Below, in pieces: positions 42,336-55,175 of a stretch of DNA of 64,000 bases. Origin of the DNA: Fistularia commersonii (lineage: Eukaryota; Chordata; Actinopteri; Syngnathiformes; Fistulariidae); contig JBBMNZ010000003.1 of NCBI GenBank assembly GCA_037954325.1, positions 12,134,965 to 12,198,964 on the forward strand. Direction: 5' to 3'. A program made the position numbers and the translations under genes. Every line of letters begins with the position of its first letter. Position 1 is the first letter of the stretch. The notes below the pieces were generated by a model that ran no database searches, had not been told where the DNA came from, and saw only the letters and a program-made list of their open reading frames with translations.

Positions 42336-43645
42336 GTGAGGGTCACCCCTCTGCTCAAGAAACCAGCACTTGACCCATCTGACGTCGAAAACTATAGACC
42401 CGTCCCCCTACAACCCTTTCTCTCAAAAACACTTGGGCGCACAGTCTTTAACCAACTCTCACTACCTTCTTCAAAACAGCCTCCTGGACCGTCTTCAGTC
42501 AGGGTTCAAAGTAGGTCTCTCGACACAGACAGCCCTCCTTGCAGTGTCACAATCACTGCAGGAAGCGAGAGCGGCCTCTCTCTCGTCTGTGCTTATACTT
42601 TTTGACCTGTCAGCCGCGTTCGACACCGTCAACCTCCAGATCCTTGTCTCCACTATCAAGGGTCTCGGTGTCACAGGATCTGCACTCTCCCTGTTGGCAT
42701 CCTATCTGACAGGCCGCTCCTACCAGGTGACATGGCGGGGGGCTGTGTCTAAACCACGCAGACTGTCTACCAGTGTTCCACAAGGTTCAGTTCTAGGCCC
42801 TCTCCTCTTCTCCCTGTACACAACATCGTTTGGTTCTGTCATTCGCTCCCATGGCTTCTCTTACCAGCTGATCCTGTCCTTCTCTCCCTCAGAAACCCGA
42901 ATTACAGCTTGCCTGTCCGACATCTTAGATTGGATGGCAACTAACCATCTGAAGCTCAACCTGGACAACACTGAGCTGCTCTTTCTCCCAGGGAAAGGTT
43001 GTCCGCTTAGAGACCTGGCCATCACCATTGACAACACTGTGGTAAGGCCAACCACAACCACGAGAAACCTGGGTGTGTTCCTAAACAACCAACTGTCGTT
43101 CTCAGGGAATGTCGCAGCAGTTGCACGTTCCTGCAGATTCCTCCTTCACAACTACAGAAAGATTCACAGATTCCTCACGGAGGATACGGTGCAGATACTC
43201 ATCCAGGCTCCAGTCATCTCTCGTCTGGACTACTGCAACTCCCTCCTTGCCGGTGCCCCAGCGTTGACCATCAGGCCTCTGGAGCTTATTCAGAAAGCGG
43301 CAGCCCGCCTGTGGTTCAACCATCCCAAATTCTCCCACACAACTCCCCTTCTTATGTTCCTTCACTGGCTCCCGGTAGCCGCCTGCATCAAGTTCAAGAC
43401 CCTGGTGCTCGCCTACCAGGCAGCGAATGGGACAGCCCTGTCATATCTTCAGGATATGGTCAAGCCACATGTCCCTACCCATCCCCTCCAATCTGCCACC
43501 TCTCGGCTACTGTCCACCCCATCACTCAGAGCCCTTGGCTGCCGATCGAACCGGTATTGGCTCTTCTCGGTTTTGGCTCCTCATTGGTGGAACGAACTCC
43601 CGGAAAAGGTCAGAGCAGTGGGGTCGCTGCCCAAAAAAAAAAAAA
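42336..43645 (+). pseudogene. L2 reverse transcriptase, long open frame lacking the YADD box
   Basis: The first frame gives VTPLLKKPALDPSDVENYRP. A frameshift near 42470 moves to NSLLDRLQSGFKVGLSTQTA, then a frame open to 43659: LILFDLSAAFDTVNLQILVS (first catalytic Asp, about 42595-42650), YLTGRSYQVTWRG, SVPQGSVLGPLLFSLYTTSF, SHGFSYQLILSFSPSETRI. Relatives have HCYADDT between FSY and Q, so seven codons including the active-site YADD are missing in frame. The rest is well kept: NHLKLNLDNTELLF, ISRLDYCNSLLAGAPA, LHWLPVAACIKFKTLVLAYQ and WWNELPEKVRAVGSL. The frame stays open for over 400 codons although the enzyme must be inactive. Confidence 0.86.
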
Positions 43646-44008
43646 AAAACAAGAAATGAATGTATGTACGGATATGGTTTTGAGATGGCTATTTGATAGA
43701 GTTTTGACTTTTGAATAACGGCTACTGGTACTTTGGATCTTCGGTTATTGCATTGCAATTTTTGTAAGCTTTGGATAAAACCGTCTGCTAAATAACTGTA
43801 ATGTAATGTAATGTAATTTTGGTCAGCGTAGATGACAAGCCGCATCACTGAGACAGACCAATCAGCGGACGTTATCAATGCACCATGTGGTGCTTGTTAC
43901 AACGTTATTTCTACCCTGTTCTCTACCTCCCCTCTACTCCCCAATTAGCCAAATGTCGTTATAAAAACAGAGAAAAATAGATAAAGAGTGTAGACTTTTC
44001 AAAGAAAA

Positions 44009-44242
44009 ATGGACTACGTTCATTACGTTTCGGTATTTAAGGAATATAATATTCGGGGCCACTATGAGACTCATCACAGTGAAAAATATGACAGCTTGCA
44101 AGGACAGCAGAGAAGAGATAAGATCAGCAAATGGCTAGCGGGTTTGAGGAAACAGCAGTCCACTTTCACCAATAGGCGAGAAATCAGTGATGCAGTGGTA
44201 AAAGCCAGCTATCTAATTGCTAACGAAAATGTGCAATCTTAG
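44009..44242 (+). pseudogene. hAT transposase N-terminal remnant (GTF2IRD2/ZBED-like)
   Basis: Reads MDYVHYVSVFKEYNIRGHYE, THHSEKYDSLQGQQRRDKIS, then WLAGLRKQQSTF and VVKASYLIANENVQS before a stop. The 'KEYNIRGHYETHH' stretch is the second half of a BED-type zinc finger (His...His), and what follows matches the linker and start of the hAT fold seen in GTF2IRD2-like proteins. The catalytic RNase-H-like domain and the C-terminal dimerisation domain are absent. The first zinc-finger cysteines are not seen. Confidence 0.68.
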
Positions 44243-44849
44243 TCACCTGCTGCACTACAAAAGAGTATGTTGGAATTCCACTGTTCATGCAAACTCCATA
44301 CATTTTTAGTATGTATTGTATGTGTATGCATGTTTACACATTTACAGGACAGGTGAATACTTTCTTCCTTACACATTTGATAGCGCTCTCTGTAGTTTGT
44401 AAGGTGTAGGCAGGGATTCAATTTAGATTTTATATGCACATGTGTAAATGGTTTAAAAATCCCTTTCTTTATAACTCTCATTTGATCTTGAAGTTCATTA
44501 CGATATTTTTCAATACCAATTACTTGTTAAAGTTTTGAGTTTTTGTACGATCAGTGGAATCAGTTGCAATGCATACATGTGAATGATAAAAGTAAATTAC
44601 ATGTTTAAGGAAATATGTATTGTTTCATGAAATATTTTTTAAAAGGATTGTTCACTAAAGTCCAAGATTTTCCTAATGTCCTTGTACTTCTTTACACCAA
44701 AACAGAGGAAAGACCTGATATTTTGGTTATTTATTGCCGAGTAGGCTGTCATTTTAATGGTCCGGTCCACTTGACATGTACCTAGGTTGTATGTGGCCCG
44801 CAATGAGAAATGAGTTTGACACCGTTTGACCGTTTGGTGCAGTGCTAAA

Positions 44850-48031
<3,182 letters not shown>

Positions 48032-48093
48032 TTTATTTTTTTTCTTAAACAGTTCCATTTTTATAATGGCTCTACAATGGCAATAATGGCTAG

Positions 48094-48342
48094 TGATGAC
48101 CGCAGTAGCAAAAATGTTACCTGTGTTAAGCAGGTGGAAGAGCGAAAGTCAAGAAGCGTGTACTTGTTTCTATCTCGCATCACATTTAAGGAGACGGACG
48201 GAAGTGCCCACCTTTTATTGCTCCCGGTGCAGCGAGAGAGAAGAAAGTGTCCCTCCCCCCACTTTTACAAAGAAAAAAAAAAATTAGAACTCAAATAAAT
48301 CACCCAATAAATGTGGTCATCTTATTTTAGGTTTGCCACACA
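48094..48342 (-). repeat. 3' LTR of the Gypsy element
   Basis: On the minus strand it starts TGTGTGGCAAACC after a G-rich 'gtcggggag' polypurine-like stretch (48343-48351). Its U5 end stops at GGTCATCA and lacks the last ~25 bases present in the 5' LTR. Confidence 0.85.
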
Positions 48343-49218
48343 CTCCCCGACAACAAGAGTGACTCCCGGCCCTGTGCCTCAACTGTGCCTGTGCCTCTTT
48401 GCTGTGATTCCTCATCAGAGTCTGAGTTTTCAACATTTCTTGTCCTTGTTTGGGTATTTCTCGGTTTCTGTGAGGGGACTGCTGTTATTTTACGTGGCTG
48501 TGGCGGGAATTCTACCGGCAGATAATTGACCAACAGAAGCAGGTTTCTATGTAAGGTTCTCGTTCCCCCCCTTTCATTGCCCTCTGGGTAGATGACATAT
48601 ACTGGGTTATCCGACACTTGCTCCTTAATCACATATATCTTGTTCTCCCAGTAAGAACGGAGTTTACCTGGCCCACCACGCTTGCCCAAATTCCTAACCA
48701 AAACTCTATCTCCTGGCTTTAGGACTATTCCCCTCACTTTCTGGTCGTAATGGGACTTGCCTTTTGCACTCAATGCCAGACTGTTCCTGCTAGCGACACG
48801 ACTCATTTTCAAATTCCCTCCCTTGGTCGTGATGGAGTTTGTGAGGGAACCCGAAACGAGGCACAAAGTCATTATAAATTTGCTCAGGTGCTGTTCGCCC
48901 CGCCTTGTATTTGGTTGGCTAGGCTTGAGCTAACCTTGTGAAGTGGTCAACAACCACTAAAATATACTCATACCCCCCTCTGCTCTTCTCAAGGTGCAAG
49001 AAATCAATACTGACCAGTTCGAGAGGTGAGTTAAACTTTAAGCTGTTCATTGGCGCACGCACGTGAGTTGCAGGTTTCTTCTGTTTTATACAGCTGCATT
49101 TCTTGGTCACATAGCCCTCAATGTAGTCCTTCATGTGAGGCCAGTAGAACCTCTCCCTGACAAGATGGAGAACTCTTTCTGTGCCCACATGTCTTATGTC
49201 ATCATGAAGATGTTTCAA
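48327..49218 (-). pseudogene. Integrase of the Gypsy element, third catalytic residue deleted
   Basis: The zinc-finger region HLHDDIRHVGTERVLHLVRE with VTKKCSCIK (H...H...C...C), then LELVSIDFLHLEKSRGGYEY (first Asp), LVVVDHFTRLAQA, and in another frame RFGFPHKLHHDQGREFEN (second Asp, about 48850-48815). The stretch with the third catalytic Glu is missing. The sequence resumes SHYDQKVRGIVLKPGDRVLV, RNLGKRGGPGKLRSYWENKI, VSDNPVYVIYPEG and RTLHRNLLLLVNYLPVEFP, the C-terminal domain. The tail reaches the polypurine region near 48345. Confidence 0.85.
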
Positions 49219-49254
49219 GACTACATCGTGATATTTTCAAGGCAGGACTAACTG

Positions 49255-51343
49255 CTATCTGGCAGTTGTCTGGCGATGTAGTACTCCATCCTCCGGGTGG
49301 AGTTTGTTCCACTCACGGACGAGTCTGTGGGCAGGTCCCTTCATTGACCTCTGGATGCTATCCGCGAGTTTGTTGTTCGTCTCCTTGGGTCTCATGACCT
49401 CCCCCACTATGGGATCACCTCGTTGGGCCTGAATCACGACATCCCGTTTTATCTGCGGGAAAGGTGTGTGAGGTTGCAGGATTGTGTCGTGGGAGGAAGC
49501 AAAGAGGGCTGCAACCCAAGCCACTTCGTTCTTCTGGGCCACTTGAGCTCCCTCCCAGGCTGCATTCACTCCTTCCTGAGACAGTTCCTCTGTGCATGAG
49601 GCCATGTAATGGTCCATGTCCTCTGGCAGGCGAGACAGGGTATCTGCATCAACGTTACCTTTTCCTGGTCTATATTTAATGTTAAAGTGGAAGTCAGACA
49701 GTTCCCCTACCCAGCGATGACCAACCGCGTTAAATCTAGCTGTGCTCATAATGTATGTGAGTGGGTTGTTGTCTGTATATACAGTAAAGTGTGGAGCATA
49801 GAAGAGGTAGTCCCTAAATTTCTCACACACTGCCCCACTTGAAAGCGAAGAACTCTAACTTCCCACTATGCAGGTGATAGCTTCGTTCTGCAGGTGTCAG
49901 GGTACGTGACCCATAGCCAATGACTCGCAACTTCTCACCCTGCTGTTGATATAAAACAGCCCCCAGGCCACGCTTGGATGTATCAGGGTGTAGGATGAAC
50001 GGTAAGTTGAAGTCTGGGTATGCTAGGATTGGGGGATGGGTCAAGATGTCAATCAATTCCTCAAGAATAGTCTGATGTTTAACAGCCCACTCTATAGGTG
50101 TCCTCGATGGCAGCTGGGACCCTTTGCTTTTACCATGACGGCCCTGGAGTAGAAGGGTGGAGGCCTTCCCCTGAAGTAACTCATATAGTGGCTGAGCTAT
50201 TTTGGAGAACCCTTGGATGTATGAGCGGTAATTGAGAAAACAGAGGACCCTTCTCAGGCCGCCTATGGTCGCTGAGGGTTTGGTTTTTAGAGCCAGCACA
50301 GCCTCGTGGTCCTTTGGGTCGATTCGGATGCCTTCAGCACTGACTAAACGACCCACATAACGAACTTCCACTTTACACGTCTCACATTTCTCAGGCCTAA
50401 GTTTCACGCCGTAACGTTGCAAAGCCTGGAGCACTTTTCGAACCACTTCTATGTGTGCTTCAAATGACTGGGAGTAACAGAGGATGTCCTCCATGCTCCT
50501 CTGGAAAGCTGCAGGGGCGTTTGTAGACCAAAGGGGATCCGCACCCACTCACAGGGGGTGGTGAAGGCAGTTAGAAGGTGTGATCCTTCAGCCATGAACC
50601 CCTGGTGGTAAGCTTTTCCCTGGTCAAGGATACTGAACCAATTATTTCCTGCCAGTGTGTCAAGCAGGTCTCTTATTCGAGGCAACGGGTGTCTGTCTGG
50701 CATGGCTTTTCTGATTTAATAGCCAATAATCAATACAGAGGCGCAATGTGCCATCTTTATTACGCACGCACACAATTGGGGCAGCACAGGGGGACTTTGA
50801 TTTTACAATCCACCCCTTCACAAGGAGGTCTTGAATGTATTCTTTGACCTCCCTAAAGAGTGTCTTTGGAATGGAGGTGTATGCTCTCTGTATGGGGATC
50901 TCATTTTTCAGACTGATGACCATCTGCAGACCAGGATTACAAACAATGTCGTTACTGTCTCGGGCGAATGCTTTAGATTCCTCAAACAACATTCTCCTAA
51001 CCACTTCTTGTTGTTCTTCCTTTAAATGCTCAAGGTCTACTGGTGGATGCCAGAGAGACTGGTCTGATTCACTAGACTGAGTGGTAACCTCACTGACTGC
51101 CAAAACGGGTGTGGAGTTACCTGGGGGGTCAGCATCCACGATCCGTTCAATATACTGCAAAATGCCTAAGGCTGTTTTCCTTGGTAGTGTAACATCGTGC
51201 TTAGTGTTGTTGCCAACAGCGATCTTAACATAAGGCTTGGCTTGGTTCTGAACCTCAATTAAGGCTGTCCCTACATCGAGCTGTTCTAGAGGCTGGCTGC
51301 ACTCATCTACTTCAAACAACACTATGCGGTCAGAGGGGTTCAT
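49255..51343 (-). pseudogene. Reverse transcriptase and RNase H of the Gypsy element
   Basis: From 51343: an N-terminal connector, then LEHLKEEQQEVVRRMLFEES, KAFARDSNDI, GWIVKSKSPCAAPIVCVRNK and DGTLRLCIDYWLLNQKS (RT fingers; Arg of DYR is Trp). In a second frame MPDRHPLPRIRDLLDTLAGN, WFSILDQGKAYHQGFM (catalytic LD). In the third, APAAFQRSMEDILCYSQSFE: between RSME and DILCYSQ about 15 residues including most of the YLDD box are missing in frame. Then HIEVVRKVLQALQRYGVKLR, the RNase H start FILHPDTSKRGLGAVLYQQQ, and HFTVYTDNNPLTYIMSTARF with NVDADTLSRLP. The active site is lost. Confidence 0.85.
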
Positions 51344-51567
51344 GGTTGGAGGAACCCGGCACTATCCAGGAAACCTGTCCAGCCAGGATAACTGTGTCCT
51401 TCCCACCTGTTCTAAGCCGTCCTAATGGTGTGTTTCGCTCTGCTGTCCGAACAAAGCTCATAAGAGATTTTACCTTATTAGGGGATACTGAGATGGCGTT
51501 CTGGAGTGGTGTGGTCAGGATTGGGAGTGACTGTTCTGGCTGCCCTTCGATAAGTTGCTTGAGAATA

Positions 51568-51828
51568 TTAAAACCAATCAGTGGTCTGTCCATGGGCAAG
51601 CTGCTGACCAGGACCGGGGCATGGATAGAGACTGGGGTCTTCACTTCCAGGCAAGTTGATCCTTAAAGGGACCCAGCCATCAAATGGGATGGGCTCCCCG
51701 GTGACTGCATGCACTTTCAGCTCATCTATTTCCTCAATGATTTCTGAAAGTGGGCGTATGTTGAGATCAGGCAAGTATCTTTCTTTCCAGGCCCGGCTTA
51801 TCATGCTAACCTGTGCGCCTGTGTCCAT
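51568..51828 (-). pseudogene. Aspartic protease of the Gypsy element
   Basis: Opens MDTGAQVSMISRAWKERYL, with the active-site DTGA motif, then IRPLSEIIEEIDELKVHAVT and PFDGWVPLRINLPG. It breaks into another frame near 51650, where PVLVSSLPMDRPLIGFNILK follows (51610-51550), the flap-to-end region preceding pol. Confidence 0.8.
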
Positions 51829-52033
51829 CCAGTTACTCCAGTTACTGCCAGACGACTCAAATTACATTGGATTGGGGCCTTTTTCCCTATTAGTTTAGCA
51901 ACAGCTCCACGTCTGGTACCTGACTCGACACTGAACAGAGCGGTGGTCTCACCGTGGCTGGTAATGGTTATTTTGGGTGTGATGGATGGGACAGCGCCTG
52001 CTTGTTGCCTCATAGGCTTTGCGTGACCACCAC

Positions 52034-53641
52034 CTAACTTACTAGCACACCGGCTTCGGGGCTTGGTCTCTTACCTGATCTCTGGAGGCCCCGCTGCAGT
52101 GACCAGTTTGCGTTTCCCTGATTTTTCTGTCTCTTTAGACAGTATGCGGCTCTATGGCCTTCTTCTCCACATGAGAAGCAATGGCAACAATCTGTGCGGT
52201 TTTGTCGAACAGTCAGTACATCCAAATGGTTTGTCTCTCGTTATTCCTGATCTATTTGGAGTGTACTGGGGAGCAGGGTCTACTGGTTGTCCCCGGCTTT
52301 GTTGTCTCATAGACTCCACTAACTTAGTGAGTTCCTCGACCTTATCTGTTAGCTGTTTGATTTGGTCAGTCTTCGTTTGAACAGCCGTGCTCTCTTGTTC
52401 ATCAGTGCGTTGGCGAGCGATGCCGGGCTGGGGCTGTACACTATGTGCGCTAGTGGAGGCCTGATGACGCGAAGACCCTATCCGTCTCTGCCTCTCATTC
52501 GCCTCAGTGGTGATCCTCGCCACGTGATGCAGTATTGTCTCATCATTTACTTCCCCACCTGACATGAGAGGTTTCAGTTCTCGCCGTATGTCACTGTACT
52601 TATTTCCAAGTCCCTTGTAAATTGTGTGCTGAAAACCATCCTGATCCGTGGCTGGGCTATACTGTATGCCTGTATCTTGCAGTTTGGATGTGAACAGAAC
52701 TCGCTGTTTCAGCCCTATCACACGGTAAATAAACTGTTGGGGTGTCTCGCCCTCATCCTGTTTGGCACACATTAGATCTTGAAATAACTCTGTACCATTC
52801 TTCTCTCAGATGGACTTGGAGAAATCCTTTAAGTTCTGCCACAGTAAGGTCATCCTTTTTGACCAGCATATCCTTAGAAAGCCCCTGGCTTGATTATTCT
52901 GAGCACACCTCGGACTATGGAAGCCTTCTCGGTGCCCTTCATCAATCTCCTTACAGATATTATTGTAGCTGATGTCTGATGAATGATCTCCAACTTGATC
53001 CCCTTGTATTTTGAGGAGGTAGGAGAGATCCCTTAAGGAGATGATCCCCTTGCAGGATGCTGAGGCCACTGGCTGACAGGCAGGCTGCTCTGCCGATGGC
53101 CATATGCTCTGTCTCAGCTTTTTACCAAGTTCTTCATAGCTGCTGAGCATCTGCTGCAACTCAGCATTCGGGATGTACAGCCCTGTCTGGACTCATGAAA
53201 TTAACAGAAATATTGCTAGGCTGGCTAGGCTGTGGGACTAGATTAGCCTGCCTGACATCTCCCGCCTGTGATAGTACAGTCATATCATCTGTGCTGTGGG
53301 ATGTGTGCATTGTTTGGGTGGGAAACATGGGTGGCTTGTGATTCTAGATCTGCTCTGTCAGCATACATATATGAGACATTTCTGTTCTTAATCATAGTAT
53401 CAATATTGTCCTTCAGGATCAATTGGTCAATCATTCCACTGTCTTCTGATTCAAGTAAATGCTTACTGTACATGAAAGCACTGATGTACTTGAAGCATTC
53501 CTCCTGGTCTTCCTCCTGGAGCTTGGGTCGGTCTTGTCCCGGAGCTGGACCCACATCTCGAAGAGTTCCTTGGCTGATAAGGTAAGCAGGCTTTTCCTGA
53601 TGTCCCACGCCAGGTCCTTCCTAGCTCTCTCGGCCATGGCA
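52034..53641 (-). pseudogene. gag of the Gypsy element (several frameshifts)
   Basis: The likely start is near 53641: MAERARKDLAWDIRKSLLTL, then LSAKELFEMWVQLRDKTDPS. In other frames: ECFKYISAFMYSKHLLESED, LRDLSYLLKIQGDQVGDHSS with DISYNNICKEIDEGH (about 53040-52940), MCAKQDEGETPQQFIYRVIG (52772), YKGLGNKYSDIRRELKPLMS, a coiled-coil-like KTDQIKQLTDKVEELTKLVE, and the zinc knuckle CFSCGEEGHRAAYC (about 52175-52134). The family is recognised from memory of fish Gypsy gag proteins. At least three frameshifts separate these blocks. Confidence 0.8.
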
Positions 53642-53743
53642 AGTTCTCCTTCTTTTCCCTCTCCCTGGAATCCCTCAGTCCCTGCTCCACTGTCGGTCCC
53701 AAATTTCTTTAATGGATCAGCTCGAAACGAGCCGGCGGCGCTT

Positions 53744-53761
53744 ATCCCGGACGAGCCCTCA
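53744..53761 (-). promoter_or_regulatory. Primer-binding site, tRNA-Pro type
   Basis: On the minus strand TGAGGGCTCGTCCGGGAT, 5 bases after the 5' LTR. It differs at one base from the TGGGGGCTCGTCCGGGAT site complementary to the 3' end of tRNA-Pro, well known from gammaretroviruses. Confidence 0.82.
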
Positions 53762-53766
53762 AGATT

Positions 53767-54019
53767 TGTTACGCGTCTCAAGTGTGATGACCGCAGTGGC
53801 AAAAATGTTACCCGTGTTAAGCAGGTGGAAAAGCGGAAGTCAAGAAGTGTGTACTTGTTTCTTTCTCGCATTGCATCAAGGGAGACCCACCTTTTATTGC
53901 TCCGGGTGCAGTGAGAGAGAAGAAAGTCCCCCCCCCCCACTTTTACAAAGAAAAAAAAAATTATAACTGAAACGAATCACCCAATAAGTGTGGTCATCCT
54001 ATTTTAGGTGTGCCACACA
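53767..54019 (-). repeat. 5' LTR of the Gypsy element
   Basis: On the minus strand it starts TGTGTGGCACACC and ends ACGCGTAACA. It matches the LTR at 48094-48342 over nearly its whole length ('gcaaaaatgttacccgtgtt', 'ccaccttttattgctccggg', 'acaaagaaaaaaaaaa'). Confidence 0.88.
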
Positions 54020-55175
54020 ATTGTGAGGGAAATGTAGCCCCCGGGTGGCAAGGATAGGTGCTTCACTGAGCCAAGCTCAGGGGCATAGGCCAATTTCTCA
54101 CTGAGCTGGTCCCAAGCCCAGATAAATGCAAAGGGTTGCGTCAGGAAGGACATCCAGCATAAACCTTTTGCCATAACCAAACATGCTAATCAAACCTAAT
54201 TACCAAATCATACCAAATTGGTTGAGGCCCGGGTGAACAATGACAGCTGTAAGAAAATGTTAAAGTGTGCTGCAGGTTTGAAAGAGAAGTTGAGGGTGGA
54301 GGTGGGACTCCATCAGGGATCAGCTCCGAGGCCCTTCTTGTTTGCAGTGGTGATGGACAGGCTGACAGATGAGGTTAGACAGAAATCTCCATGGACCATG
54401 ATGTTTGCAGATGATTGTGATCTGTCGTGAGAGCAGAAAAGAGGTAGAGGGAAATCCAGAGAGGTGGAGGTATGCTCTGGAAAGGAGATGAATGAAAGTT
54501 AGTCGCAGCAAGACAGAATATATTTTTGTAAATGAGAGAAACCTGGGTGGAATGGTGAGGCTACGGGGAGTGGAGATCAAGAATTTGGAGGATTTCATGT
54601 ACTTAGGGTAAACGGTACAGAGCAGTGGAGAGTATGGAAAAGAGGTGGAGAGACGGGTTCAAGCAGGTTGGAATGGATGGAGGAGAGTGTCAGAGGTACT
54701 AAGTGATAGAAGACTATCAGCCAGAATGACAGGAAAGGTGCACACGACTGTGGTGAGACCAGAGATGCTGTATGGCTTGGACACAGTTTCAATGACAAAA
54801 AGACAGGAGGCAGAGCTAGAGGTCGCAGAGATGAAATCTCTAAGGTTCTCTTTGGGAGTGACCAGGATGGATAGAATCAGGAATGAGTCTATCAGAGGAA
54901 CAGCACATGTTGGATGTTTTGAGAGAAGGTCAGAGAAGACAGACTGAGATGGTTTGGTCATGTACAGAGGAGGGATAGTGAATATGTTGGTAGATGGATA
55001 CTGGAAATGGAGCTGGCAGGCAGCAAGTCTGGAGGAAGACCAAAGATAAGATTTATGGACACAGTGAGAAAGGATATGAAGGTAGTTGGTGCAAGAGGAG
55101 GATCGAGAGAATAGGGTCAGATGGAGAATGTTGATTTGCTTAGGTGACCCCTGAAGAGAAAAGCCAAAAGGAGAA
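54020..55175 (+). mobile_element. RTE-clade LINE copy F, internally deleted (5' leader joined to RT)
   Basis: Begins with the RTE 5' leader ('gcgtcaggaaggacatccag', 54137 region), which corresponds to the leader of copy A in opposite orientation. At about 54245-54270 it jumps straight into the RT domain, leaving out the endonuclease and the RT N-terminus. It ends with degenerate AAGA repeats near 55172. It is more diverged than copies B, C and E. Confidence 0.82.
54270..55155 (+). pseudogene. RTE reverse transcriptase C-terminal part (degenerate)
   Basis: Reads KEKLRVEVGLHQGSAPRPFL (usually SALSPFL), RLTDEVRQKSPWTMMFADDC, then a frameshift right after the FADD box. Pieces that follow: KNLEDFMYLG, ERRVQAGWNGWRRVSEVLSD, TTVVRPEMLYGLDTVSMTKR and MDRIRNESIRGTAHVGCF. 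The C-terminus needs two further frames (WFGHVQRRDSEYVG; GGRPKIRFMDTVRKDMKVVG). At least four frame breaks. Confidence 0.82.

Larger units (their letters stand above)
41115..43816 (+). mobile_element. L2-clade LINE, 5'-truncated, inside the hAT element
   Basis: Endonuclease C-terminal half, linker, RT, and a 3' end with 'ggataaaaccgtctgc' and (TGTAA)n at 43798-43816, the signature of fish L2 elements. A poly-A run lies at about 43630-43648. It interrupts the hAT element, so it is younger than that insertion. Confidence 0.88.
40458..44841 (+). mobile_element. hAT transposon remnant carrying an L2 LINE
   Basis: The left end begins 'ctaggggtgtcaaac'. Near the right end is the inverted 'gagtttgacacc' (about 44812-44823). 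The 8-bp sequence 'gtgctaaa' occurs immediately outside both borders (40450-40457 and 44842-44849), a perfect hAT-type target duplication, and the host repeat is continuous across it. The inside holds an L2 LINE (41115-43816) and a short transposase remnant. The last 18 bases before the right duplication look rearranged. Confidence 0.75.
48094..54019 (-). mobile_element. Ty3/Gypsy LTR retrotransposon, minus strand, multiply broken
   Basis: LTRs of about 250 bp at both ends, a tRNA-Pro-like primer site, then gag, protease, RT-RNase H and integrase in the usual Gypsy order on the minus strand. Frameshifts occur throughout, and RT and integrase each carry a deletion. Flanking bases do not form a target duplication, and the last bases of the 3' LTR differ from the 5' LTR, so that edge may be eroded. 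Confidence 0.9.
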
